Shown piece by piece: positions 1 through 6,195 of a DNA stretch of 11,140 bases (its first letter is position 1; every line of letters begins with the position of its first letter). The translations under genes were made by a program, and so were the position numbers. Source of the stretch: Actinobacteria bacterium RBG_16_64_13 (GTDB lineage: Bacteria; Actinomycetota; Thermoleophilia; RBG-16-64-13); assembly GCA_001768675.1 (NCBI GenBank), contig MELN01000039.1:1325-12464 (forward strand), written 5' to 3'. The notes under the pieces are model-generated. The model had not been told where the DNA came from. It worked only from the letters and a program-made list of their open reading frames with translations, and did not search any database.

Positions 1-1396
1 CGTAGGTGTGCCCACGCTGACGCTCCCCACCCTCCTGCCCGGCGTGCGCCTGCGCGAAGTCCCGCCCCGGCTGCCCGAAGTGGCCGAATCTGAGGTCGTA
101 CGCCACTACACCCGGCTGTCCCAGTTGAACTACTCCGTAGACACGGGTTTCTACCCTCTTGGCTCGTGCACGATGAAGCACAACCCCAAGTTGAATGACG
201 AGATGGCAGCGGTGCCCGGTTTTGCCCGCCTCCACCCCTATCAAGCGGAAGAGGACGTTCAAGGCGTGCTTCGCTTGATGTATGAGCTCGAGCAAGCTCT
301 TCTTGCGATCACCGGCCTGCGGAGAGCCACGTTGCAGCCGGCCGCGGGAGCCCACGGCGAGCTGGCCGGCATCCTCATGATCAAAGCCTACCATCGCGAC
401 CACGCAGGCGCTCAACGGGACACCGTCGTGATCCCGGACTCGGCGCACGGCACCAACCTCGCTTCAGCCGCCATGGCCGGATACCGGGTCGTCGAGCTCC
501 CCAGCTCGCCTCGAGGTCTCATCGACATCGCCACGCTGCGCCGCAACCTGTCCGAGCGGACGGCCGCGATCATGCTCACGAACCCCAACACGCTCGGGCT
601 CTTCGAAGACGACATCCTCGAAATCTCGGACCTGGCTCATCGTGCAGGCGCGCTCTGCTACTACGACGGAGCCAACCTGAACGCCATCATGGGCAAAGCG
701 CGTCCCGGCGACATGGGCATGGACGTCGTCCACGTGAACCTCCACAAGACCTTCTCCACACCTCATGGAGGAGGCGGACCCGGGGCCGGGCCGGTCGCGG
801 TAGGCCCGGAACTCGAGCCCTACCTTCCGCTGCCTCTCATGCACCGGTCGAAGGAGGGGGTTTACACGCTCGACTACGACCGGCCGCACAGCATCGGCCG
901 AATGAAAGGCTTCTACGGCAATGTGGGGGTGATGGTCCGGGCCTTCACCTACATCCTGCGGATGGGAGCGGATGGTCTCACCCAGGCCAGCGAGGACGCG
1001 GTGCTGAACGCCAACTACCTTCGCGCGCGCCTGCGGCAGCTCTATCCGGTGCCTTTCGACCGTGTCTGCATGCACGAGTTCGTGATCACGGCCGCAGAGC
1101 TCGCCGCCCAGGGAGGCTCGGCTCTCAACATCGCCAAACGCATCCTCGACTTCGGCATGCACTCCCCCACCATCTACTTCCCCTTGGTGGTCCAAGAGGC
1201 GCTCATGATCGAACCCACCGAGACCGAGGACATCCGGACCCTCGACGCCTTCGTGGACGTCATGGAGCAGATTGGCCGGGAAATACTGAAGGATCCTGAA
1301 CTCGTGCGCACCGCCCCCCACTCCACCCCAGTACGTAGACCCGACGAGGTCAATGCGGCCCGCAACCCCGTGTTGCGCTGGTCACCCCGGGCATGA
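1..1396 (+). CDS. gcvPB: Glycine dehydrogenase (decarboxylating) subunit 2, 5'-partial
   Basis: PLP-dependent P-protein beta subunit of the two-subunit glycine cleavage system. With GcvPA it decarboxylates glycine and passes the aminomethyl group to lipoylated GcvH in the cytoplasm; the reaction can also run in reverse. Seen: the family blocks VVRHYTRLSQLNY and GFYPLGSCTMKHNPK, then NLHKTFSTPHGGGGPGAG. The lysine in NLHKTFS (codon 746-748) is the expected Schiff-base lysine. The frame is open to the left edge. A GTG at 8 would give 462 residues, but only 29 residues would precede VVRHY, fewer than I recall for the family, so the true start is probably just outside the window. The C-terminus is complete (TGA 1394-1396). 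gcvPA is expected immediately upstream but is not visible. The stop overlaps the next start by ATGA. Family identity is very secure; the exact start is not. Confidence 0.95.
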   Translation, partial: VGVPTLTLPTLLPGVRLREVPPRLPEVAESEVVRHYTRLSQLNYSVDTGFYPLGSCTMKHNPKLNDEMAAVPGFARLHPYQAEEDVQGVLRLMYELEQALLAITGLRRATLQPAAGAHGELAGILMIKAYHRDHAGAQRDTVVIPDSAHGTNLASAAMAGYRVVELPSSPRGLIDIATLRRNLSERTAAIMLTNPNTLGLFEDDILEISDLAHRAGALCYYDGANLNAIMGKARPGDMGMDVVHVNLHKTFSTPHGGGGPGAGPVAVGPELEPYLPLPLMHRSKEGVYTLDYDRPHSIGRMKGFYGNVGVMVRAFTYILRMGADGLTQASEDAVLNANYLRARLRQLYPVPFDRVCMHEFVITAAELAAQGGSALNIAKRILDFGMHSPTIYFPLVVQEALMIEPTETEDIRTLDAFVDVMEQIGREILKDPELVRTAPHSTPVRRPDEVNAARNPVLRWSPRA

Positions 1397-2592
1397 TGGC
1401 GATCCCGGCGATGACGACGGTCCCAGATGAACCGCCCTACCGGAGGTCCGATCGCCGGCGGGCCGCCGGTCGCGGCCGCCGGGGCGCTGCTCGTAAGCGG
1501 CGCACATGGCCGGGTCACCTCGCCTTGATGACCGGCGTCGCCGTGATGCTGGCCGGGCTGGCCTTCTTCCTTGCGCCCACCGGTCAGGTGAGCACCCTCG
1601 GGCTGGTCCAGGTCAACGGCCTCACCTACGCCGTTCCCCCAGGCGTCAAGGTCTCCGACTTGGCCCAGATCTCCTCCCTTCTCGCGCGGCCCGGTTCGAC
1701 CCTCGACCTCACCGGTGACGTCATCGCCGTGGGCGCGGGCACCCAGGCGACGCGCCAGATCGACAGCGTAGCCCTCTCCGAAGACCAGACGCTCGCAGAC
1801 GGCACGCTGATCTTCGTCCGGCACGGCGAACACGTTCTCGAGTCGGTCAGGCGGGTCACCACAGACATCCCGTTCGGCACGACCGTCACGGGCAAGGGCA
1901 ACATCGTCACCCCCGTCCAGACAGGGACCCCCGGACTGCGCGAGATCTACAAAGGCACATCCAGTGGGAAGCAAGCCGCGAGCTTCGTCGCGACCGTTCC
2001 GGAGGATGCCGTCCTTCAGTGGAGCTCAAAGGTACAGACCGGCCAGAAGTTGGCGGCATTGACTTTCGACGACGGCCCCGGCACGCATACGCAAGAAGTG
2101 CTGGACGCGCTGGCTGCCGCGCATGCGCCCGCTACGTTCTTCGTCCTCGGCAGCTCGGCCGCCGGAAGCAAGGGGATGATCGCGAAGATCAAAGCGGCCG
2201 GCCATGAGGTGGAGAACCACACTTGGAGCCACCCCGATCTCACCAAGGTGAGCGCCGCCGAGTTCCGCAGCCAGGTCTCCCGCACGAGCGCTGTCATCGG
2301 CGGCACGCGGTTCTTGCGGCCTCCGTACGGCAGCTCCAACGCTTCGGTCAAAGCTCAGGCCGCCGCCATGGGCATCCGCCTTGCCTTCTGGACGGTAGAC
2401 ACCCTTGACTGGCAGCATCAGGACTTGGACTCGATCCTCGGCTACGTCAAGTCCGGGACGAGACCCGGCGCGATAATCCTCATGCACGATGGCGGCCAGA
2501 ACCGCTTGCAGACGGTAGCCGCGATACCTGTAGTGGTCAACTGGCTCTTCGCACAGGGCTATTCGCTCACGATCGTGGACCAGATCCTGTGA
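1393..2592 (+). CDS. Membrane-anchored polysaccharide deacetylase (NodB domain) with beta-grasp/G5-like region
   Basis: Predicted extracytoplasmic metal-dependent deacetylase acting on cell-wall or exopolysaccharide N-acetyl groups (carbohydrate esterase family 4). Seen in 399 aa: a basic Arg-rich cytoplasmic tail (about 17-38), one membrane segment (about 42-61, acting as a signal anchor), a linker domain (about 70-200), then the NodB domain (about 218-399). The NodB motifs are intact: TFDDGPG (224-230, catalytic base and metal Asp), HTWSH (276-280, metal His pair), RPPYGS (309-314) and ILMHD (362-366). The segment around 149-200 (ESVRRVTTDIPF...GTPGLREIYKG) resembles a G5 domain, and residues 70-148 look like a beta-grasp repeat; both linker assignments are tentative. 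The start ATG overlaps the gcvPB stop (ATGA) with no good Shine-Dalgarno sequence. ATG 1396 and ATG 1411 are alternatives. The polysaccharide substrate cannot be told from sequence. Confidence 0.93.
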   Translation: MMAIPAMTTVPDEPPYRRSDRRRAAGRGRRGAARKRRTWPGHLALMTGVAVMLAGLAFFLAPTGQVSTLGLVQVNGLTYAVPPGVKVSDLAQISSLLARPGSTLDLTGDVIAVGAGTQATRQIDSVALSEDQTLADGTLIFVRHGEHVLESVRRVTTDIPFGTTVTGKGNIVTPVQTGTPGLREIYKGTSSGKQAASFVATVPEDAVLQWSSKVQTGQKLAALTFDDGPGTHTQEVLDALAAAHAPATFFVLGSSAAGSKGMIAKIKAAGHEVENHTWSHPDLTKVSAAEFRSQVSRTSAVIGGTRFLRPPYGSSNASVKAQAAAMGIRLAFWTVDTLDWQHQDLDSILGYVKSGTRPGAIILMHDGGQNRLQTVAAIPVVVNWLFAQGYSLTIVDQIL

Positions 2593-2630
2593 GCCGCCGG
2601 CACCCGCGAACATCTGACCCTCGCTCACAG
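2587..2630 (+). repeat. Perfect 8-bp inverted repeat spanning the deacetylase stop codon
   Basis: CTGTGAGC (2587-2594) and GCTCACAG (2623-2630) are exact inverted repeats separated by 28 bases. The left arm contains the TGA stop of the deacetylase gene. A shorter alternative stem, ACCCT (2617-2621) with AGGGT (2635-2639), is followed by TTT and uses the right arm as its loop, so the two folds exclude each other. Either could act in transcription termination or 3'-end stability. There is no proper T-tract, so this is a structural observation and not a firm terminator. Confidence 0.4.
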
Positions 2631-2654
2631 CAGAAGGGTTTAGCATGCCGCCGT

Positions 2655-2672
2655 CGGGGTAGTAGTACCCCG
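2655..2672. repeat. Compact hairpin with 7-bp stem and GTAG loop
   Basis: CGGGGTA-GTAG-TACCCCG forms a perfect 7-bp stem with a tetraloop, 33 bases before the STAS gene. No T-run follows on either strand, so it is not a classical intrinsic terminator. It could be a terminator of the T-less kind common in GC-rich bacteria, a protein-binding site, or a 5'-UTR structure of the STAS-kinase transcript. Confidence 0.45.
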
Positions 2673-2704
2673 TCACAGTCCAAGACGACCTGCGCGTGAG
2701 GCCG

Positions 2705-3061
2705 ATGGAAGTAAGAATGACCAGGCTCGGGAGTACCCCCCTCCTCGAGACACAGGGAGATATCGACCACAGCACGTGTCGAGACCTGGAGACCGCTTTC
2801 GCGGAGGCTATCAACACCGGCGCCAGAGTGGTCCTGCTCGACCTGGCACAGGTACCCTACGTCGACAGTGGCGGCCTATCGGTCCTTTTTTCCGCGGCGC
2901 GCCGTCTACGCCAGAACGGGTGGCTGGGCGTGGTCGGACCCAATCCCAACGTCAGACGCCTTCTAGAGCTCGTAGGTCTGTCGGCCGACCCTAGTTTCCG
3001 AACGTTCGACGACCGCCTAGGGGCCGGGGCGGCGCTCGCCGAGGAGACAGGGGCGCGATGA
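2705..3061 (+). CDS. STAS-domain anti-sigma factor antagonist (SpoIIAA/RsbV type)
   Basis: 118-aa single STAS domain. Family members bind an anti-sigma kinase when unphosphorylated, which frees a sigma factor. Seen: the N-terminal strand MEVRMTRLG, then ETQGDIDHST (about 15-24) and the signature helix cap YVDSGGLSVL (52-61). The usual D-S-[S/T]-G loop reads D54-S55-G56-G57, leaving S55 as the only hydroxyl residue in the motif. Start chosen at ATG 2705, which matches the usual MEI/MEV beginning and has GAGG just upstream; GTG 2696 and ATG 2717 (preceded by GGAAG) are alternatives. The stop overlaps the next ATG (ATGA), indicating translational coupling with the kinase partner. The cognate sigma factor is not in the window. 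Confidence 0.9.
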   Translation: MEVRMTRLGSTPLLETQGDIDHSTCRDLETAFAEAINTGARVVLLDLAQVPYVDSGGLSVLFSAARRLRQNGWLGVVGPNPNVRRLLELVGLSADPSFRTFDDRLGAGAALAEETGAR

Positions 3062-3465
3062 TTGCCTTGGGCCGGGACTTCTCCCGGGTCATAACGGTCA
3101 AAGCCGAGAAGATTCATCTGGCGGAGATCCGGGACTTCGTGGAAAGCATCGGCACCGAGCTCGGACTTGGCCTCGAGCGGATCTTCGACCTGAAAGTGGC
3201 GGTGTCGGAGGCCTGCGCGAACGTGGTGGAGCACGCGGGCTGCGGCACGACTCCGCTGGAGGTCTGCGCCGACCTCCAGTCCGGACGCTTGACCTTCACC
3301 GTCCGCGACTCGGGCTCCTTCCACCCACCGTCGCCGTGGCGTGACACGTTCAACAACCGCGGGCTGGGGCTGCCGTTGATGGTGGCCCTCATGGACGAAG
3401 TGCGTTTCATGCGCCTTCCCGACGGCGGCACCTGCGTCAGCCTGTCGGTGCTCCTGCCGGCCTAA
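3058..3465 (+). CDS. Anti-sigma factor serine kinase (RsbW/SpoIIAB-type HATPase)
   Basis: 135-aa GHKL-fold ATPase. Such proteins bind and inhibit a sigma factor and use ATP to phosphorylate a STAS antagonist. Seen: the N-box VSEACANVVEHA (49-60, with E51 and N55 in the Mg-ATP positions), the G1 box RDSG (83-86), and the G2-type RGLGLPLM (101-108). The ATP lid is short (about 87-100). The gene overlaps the upstream STAS gene by 4 bases, the standard partner-switch pairing. It ends convergent to selD, 28 bases away. Which sigma factor it controls cannot be told, and the output could also be a non-sigma partner. Confidence 0.9.
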   Translation: MIALGRDFSRVITVKAEKIHLAEIRDFVESIGTELGLGLERIFDLKVAVSEACANVVEHAGCGTTPLEVCADLQSGRLTFTVRDSGSFHPPSPWRDTFNNRGLGLPLMVALMDEVRFMRLPDGGTCVSLSVLLPA

Positions 3466-3489
3466 GAGACTGCCGACGGCCTAGCCGGC
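3456..3489. terminator. Possible bidirectional terminator between convergent genes
   Basis: GCCGGCCTA (3456-3464) pairs with TAGCCGGC (3482-3489) through one bulged C, giving 8 bp around a 17-base loop. It lies across the 3' ends of the convergent kinase and selD genes, where a shared terminator is expected. No T-tract follows on either strand, so the call rests on position and symmetry only. Confidence 0.3.
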
Positions 3490-3493
3490 CCAG

Positions 3494-4552
3494 CTACTGC
3501 CGGCGGCTCGCACGCACCCGCAGAAGACTCCCGCCGGCCTCTCTGATACGCCCGACCACCGCGGCCGCCAGGGTGTGCCGCGCTTGGAGTGCACGCAGCA
3601 GCCCGGGAGTTGCGTCGGGCCGTACGGCGAGAAGCAGACCGCCGGACGTCTGCGCATCGGCAACGAGCAGCCGTTCCCACGGTTCCAAGGACGCCTCGAA
3701 GTCCGTCCACGCCTCCACATATTCCAAGTTGCGCTTGGTGCCGCCGGGGACGGTCCCCTGTCGCGCCAGGTCCGCAGCCTCCGGAAGAAGCGGCACCTGG
3801 TCGAACCACAGCTCTGCTCCCACGCCCGCGGCACGGCACATCTCGGTGAGATGGCCGAGCAGACCGAAACCGGTCACGTCGGTGAGGGCCCGCACCCGGA
3901 ACTCCCGGGCCACCTCGGCTCCATCCCGATTCAGCGTCGTCATGCACGCTGTAGCGGCGGACACAGCCCCGGCGGAAGCCGTGCCCCGCTTTATGGCGGT
4001 GGCGATGATCCCGGTGCCTATCGGCTTCGTCAGCACGAGCAAGTCTCCCGGGACGGCGCCCGCGTTGGTCATTTCATCGCCCGGCCGGATCACCCCGGTC
4101 ACCGCCAAGCCGTATTTGGGCTCAGGATCGTCGATGGTATGGCCGCCGACTATGGTCGCCCCGGCAAGACGCGCGGTCTCGAGACCACCCCGCAAGATAA
4201 GGCCCAGGTAGTCGAGCGGTAGGACGCCCGTGGGGAAGCACACGATGTTGAGCGCGGTGAGCGGCCGGCCCCCCATGGCATACACGTCGGAGAACGCGTT
4301 GGCGGCCGCTATGCGCCCGAAATCGTAGGGGTCGTCGACCACCGGCGTGAAGAAGTCCACGGTCTGCACCAAGGCGACATCGTCGTTCAGGCGGTAGATG
4401 GCCGCGTCGTCGAACGTATCCGACCCGACGAGCAAGGCGGGATCATCGGTTCGCGGCAGCATATCCATGATCTGCCCCAAGTCCTTGGGGCCGAGCTTGC
4501 AGGCTCAGCCGGAGCCGTGCGAAAGCGTCGTCAGTCTCGGGATCTCGCTCAT
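3494..4552 (-). CDS. selD: Selenide, water dikinase (selenophosphate synthase), selenocysteine-containing
   Basis: Makes selenophosphate from selenide and ATP, the selenium donor for Sec-tRNA and selenouridine synthesis. The start is ATG at 4552, with AGGGGGT about 8 bases upstream. Reading minus-strand from it gives MSEIPRLTTLSHGSG, then TGA at 4507-4505 (codon 16), then ACKLGPKDLGQIMDMLP. The TGA falls exactly where SelD proteins have their catalytic Cys or Sec, and the partner Lys (K19) is conserved. Reading it as selenocysteine gives 352 aa, the normal family length; a plain ORF call loses the first 24 residues including the active site. Further family blocks: VQTVDFFTPVVDDPYDFGRI, ANAFSDVYAMGG and GGHTIDDPEPKYGLAVTG. 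An 8-bp hairpin just after the TGA fits a bacterial SECIS. No other sel gene is in the window. The gene is divergent from the fur/nik operon. Confidence 0.95.
4474..4491 (-). promoter_or_regulatory. Candidate bacterial SECIS element in selD
   Basis: On the minus strand GCCCCAAG-GA-CUUGGGGC is a perfect inverted repeat with 8-bp arms. If the innermost pairs open it leaves a small loop with AGGACU at the apex, including guanines. It begins 13 bases after the in-frame UGA (4507-4505), and the apex is about 20-24 bases downstream, in the range known for SelB-dependent bacterial SECIS elements. It lies inside the coding frame (codons for GPKDLG), as bacterial SECIS must. Strand is that of selD. 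Confidence 0.75.
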
Positions 4553-4599
4553 CGACCATCACCCCCTTTCCAAGCGGATAGACTCGCCCATCCGAGAAG

Positions 4600-4608
4600 A
4601 CAGTAGCA
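4600..4608 (-). promoter_or_regulatory. selD: Possible extended -10 promoter for selD
   Basis: Minus-strand TGC-TACTGT resembles an extended -10 (TGnTAnnnT). It would place the transcript start near 4593 and give a leader of about 40 bases before the selD ATG, enough for the observed Shine-Dalgarno AGGGGGT. No convincing -35 hexamer lies at the usual distance, which extended -10 promoters tolerate. Confidence 0.35.
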
Positions 4609-4672
4609 GACGCGCACGAGAGCGGCCACATGCCGGCGAATCGCGATCCTAGAGCCTGGCGGGTGGCCCAGG

Positions 4673-4701
4673 TTGACACCGATGCGCGAATGCAATAGAT
4701 T
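4673..4701 (+). promoter_or_regulatory. Consensus sigma70 promoter of the fur-nik operon
   Basis: TTGACA (4673-4678) and TAGATT (4696-4701) are separated by exactly 17 bases. Both match the housekeeping promoter consensus closely (-35 perfect, -10 TAnnnT). The predicted transcript start, about 7 bases past the -10, is near 4708, almost on the proposed ATG at 4712. The -10 overlaps the TTGCAA operator repeats, so a bound repressor would block polymerase. Confidence 0.75.
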
Positions 4702-4712
4702 TGCAATTGCAA
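4690..4712 (+). promoter_or_regulatory. Nur-type (nickel-responsive Fur family) operator
   Basis: Three half-sites in a row: ATGCAA (4690-4695), TTGCAA (4701-4706) and TTGCAA (4707-4712). The first two are spaced by 5 bases (TAGAT), matching the tTGCaa-N5-ttGCAA box described for Streptomyces Nur at 11 of 12 positions. The second and third are directly abutted. The promoter -10 is embedded in the box, and the last A of the third repeat is the first base of the fur start codon. This predicts nickel-dependent autorepression of the regulator and the transporter genes behind it. Recognition by this particular protein is inferred. Confidence 0.65.
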
Positions 4713-5134
4713 TGACTCACCACGCAGCCCAGACACTCCAAGACTTCGGCTACCGGCTCACTCCGCAGCGGACCCTGGTCTGGGATGTTCTTCGCCGCGG
4801 AACCCCCCACATGAGCGCCGAGGAAGTCTGCGGGAAAGTGCAGGAGCAATTCCCCCACGTCAACATCTCCACGGTCTATCGCACCCTCGAGCTCCTCGTG
4901 GGCTTGGGATTGGTAAGGGAGACGCGTCTGGGACCCACACAGCGCTACTTCGAGGTGGAAGAGGAAGTGCCGCACCATCACCTGGTATGCGACCAGTGCG
5001 GCAGCGTGACGCACGTGCACGACGAAGACCTCGGGGGCCTGAACGCCGCGCTCAGCTCCGAACAGGGCTTCGTGCCGCGCGAGCTGACGGTGTTCGGGCG
5101 CTGCCGGGATTGCCGGGACCGCTCCGAACCCTAG
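4712..5134 (+). CDS. nur: Fur-family metal-responsive repressor, probably nickel-sensing Nur
   Basis: 140-aa Fur-family regulator. Seen: an N-terminal winged helix (LQDFGYRLTPQRTLVWDVL), recognition helix STVYRTLELL (53-62), metal-rich hinge PHHHLVCDQCG (87-97), and two CxxC pairs (C93/C96, C131/C134) that form the usual structural zinc site. The Nur assignment comes from the TTGCAA operator in its own promoter and from the NikMNQO genes that follow, not from residues alone. Zur, Fur or PerR remain possible. Start chosen at ATG 4712. TTG 4673 and ATG 4682 are in frame, but they would put the promoter -10 and operator inside the gene. No Shine-Dalgarno precedes 4712, and the predicted transcript start is within about 4 bases, so the mRNA is probably leaderless. 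A 14-base gap leads to nikMN. Confidence 0.9.
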   Translation: MTHHAAQTLQDFGYRLTPQRTLVWDVLRRGTPHMSAEEVCGKVQEQFPHVNISTVYRTLELLVGLGLVRETRLGPTQRYFEVEEEVPHHHLVCDQCGSVTHVHDEDLGGLNAALSSEQGFVPRELTVFGRCRDCRDRSEP

Positions 5135-5148
5135 ATCGCGGGTCCACG

Positions 5149-6195
5149 ATGCACATCCCCGACGGATTCATAGATGCCCCCACAGCCGTGGCCGCAGGCG
5201 CGGTCTCGGTGGGTTTGATCGCTTATGCGCTGCGCAAGACCGGGAAGCACTTGGGCGAACGTACGGTACCGCTGCTGGGCGTCACCGCCGCCTTCATCTT
5301 CGCCGCTCAGATGCTCAATTTCCCGGTGGCTGGGGGTACCAGCGGGCACGTCCTGGGAGCGGTGCTGTGCGTGGCCCTTGTCGGACCGTGGGCGGCGGCG
5401 ATCGTCATGACGGCCGTACTCCTGGTCCAGGCCCTGGGGATGGCCGATGGCGGGATCACCGCCCTCGGCGCCAATGTCTTCAATATGGGGCTGGTCGCGG
5501 TGCTGGTGGGCTTCGGTCTGCTGGCCGTCCTGAAGAGGCTTCTTCCCCGGACGCTCACGGGCTACATGATCTCGGTCGCTGTCGCTTCATGGGTCTCAGT
5601 GGTGGCCGCTTCGGCGGCTGCTTCCCTGGAGCTGGCGCTGTCGGGCACCGTGCCGCTGGGGGTGGCCCTACCGACGATGATCTCGGTACACATGATCATC
5701 GGACTGGGAGAGGCCGCCATTACCACCGCCGTCGTTGGCGCTGTACTCGCTGCCCGGCCGGACCTGGTCGGAAGCTTCGACCTGTCTCTACCCCGCTCGC
5801 GCCCTGCTCTGCACGGGGCCGGCCGGCGGACGCGCTTCTGGGCGTTCGTGGCCGGGACGGTCGTGGTGGCGGTCGCCCTCGCCGTCTTTGTGGCGCCCTT
5901 TGCGTCCAGCTCTCCTGACGGCCTGGAACGGGTGGCCGCGGACCAGGGGTTCGAGTCGGCGGCCACGGCGGAGCCTCTGTGGGGGTCCTCGCCCTTCGGC
6001 GATTACCAGATGCCCGGCGTCGCGAACGGGAAGGTGGCCACGGCGGTCGCCGGGCTCGTCGGGACGCTGATCCTGTTCGCTCTTGTCTTGCTTACAGGTC
6101 GTGTGCTTGGCCGCCGCCGAGCCGCCGCTTCACCCGGACTGGCTGGAGCTCAAGACTCGCCCTCGGATTTCGGCGCGCCACGGGGACAGGCGTGA
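5149..6195 (+). CDS. nikMN: ECF nickel/cobalt transporter substrate-binding protein, NikM-NikN (CbiM-type) fusion
   Basis: S-component of a group I energy-coupling-factor importer in the cytoplasmic membrane. Seen in 348 aa: the mature N-terminus MHIPDGFID, where Met1 amine and His2 bind the metal in NikM/CbiM structures; H67 in GTSGHVLG, the known third contact; multiple membrane helices to about 200 with SVHMIIGLGEA (179-189); then a C-terminal part with two helices (about 230-250 and 298-316) around a PDGLE motif (256-260) and FGDYQMPG (283-290). This is the NikN/PDGLE domain fused in frame. ATG 5149 is required because the N-terminal Met-His is functional; the frame is open upstream but does not matter. 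Nickel is preferred over cobalt because of the Nur-type operator and the absence of any cobalamin riboswitch or cbi genes here. The 3' end overlaps the next GTG. Confidence 0.93.
   Translation: MHIPDGFIDAPTAVAAGAVSVGLIAYALRKTGKHLGERTVPLLGVTAAFIFAAQMLNFPVAGGTSGHVLGAVLCVALVGPWAAAIVMTAVLLVQALGMADGGITALGANVFNMGLVAVLVGFGLLAVLKRLLPRTLTGYMISVAVASWVSVVAASAAASLELALSGTVPLGVALPTMISVHMIIGLGEAAITTAVVGAVLAARPDLVGSFDLSLPRSRPALHGAGRRTRFWAFVAGTVVVAVALAVFVAPFASSSPDGLERVAADQGFESAATAEPLWGSSPFGDYQMPGVANGKVATAVAGLVGTLILFALVLLTGRVLGRRRAAASPGLAGAQDSPSDFGAPRGQA

Noticed and set aside
464..1321. 285-codon open frame on the minus strand opposite gcvPB
   Set aside because: It mirrors the codon pattern of gcvPB in GC-rich DNA, shows no domain motifs and has no good ribosome site; gcvPB itself is unmistakable.
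2026..2817. 263-codon minus-strand frame across the deacetylase and STAS genes
   Set aside because: It spans two well-supported plus-strand genes and their intergenic repeats and has no recognisable domain.
3573..4222. Two long plus-strand frames opposite selD
   Set aside because: They are antisense shadows of a gene with strong SelD motifs; the proteins are Arg/Pro/Ser-rich with no motifs.
4443..4559. ATG at 4559 giving MVDERDPETDD in another frame over the selD start
   Set aside because: This frame yields no known protein and runs across the recoded region. ATG 4552 gives the conserved SelD N-terminus.
4553..4711. A cobalamin or NiCo riboswitch, or a tRNA-Sec gene, in the divergent region
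   Set aside because: No B12-box, riboswitch-like fold or tRNA cloverleaf was seen; the promoter, TTGCAA repeats and a possible selD -10 account for the recognisable signals.
4987..5148. 54-residue N-terminal extension of nikMN within the fur gene
   Set aside because: NikM/CbiM proteins need Met1-His2 at the free N-terminus to bind metal, so ATG 5149 is the real start.
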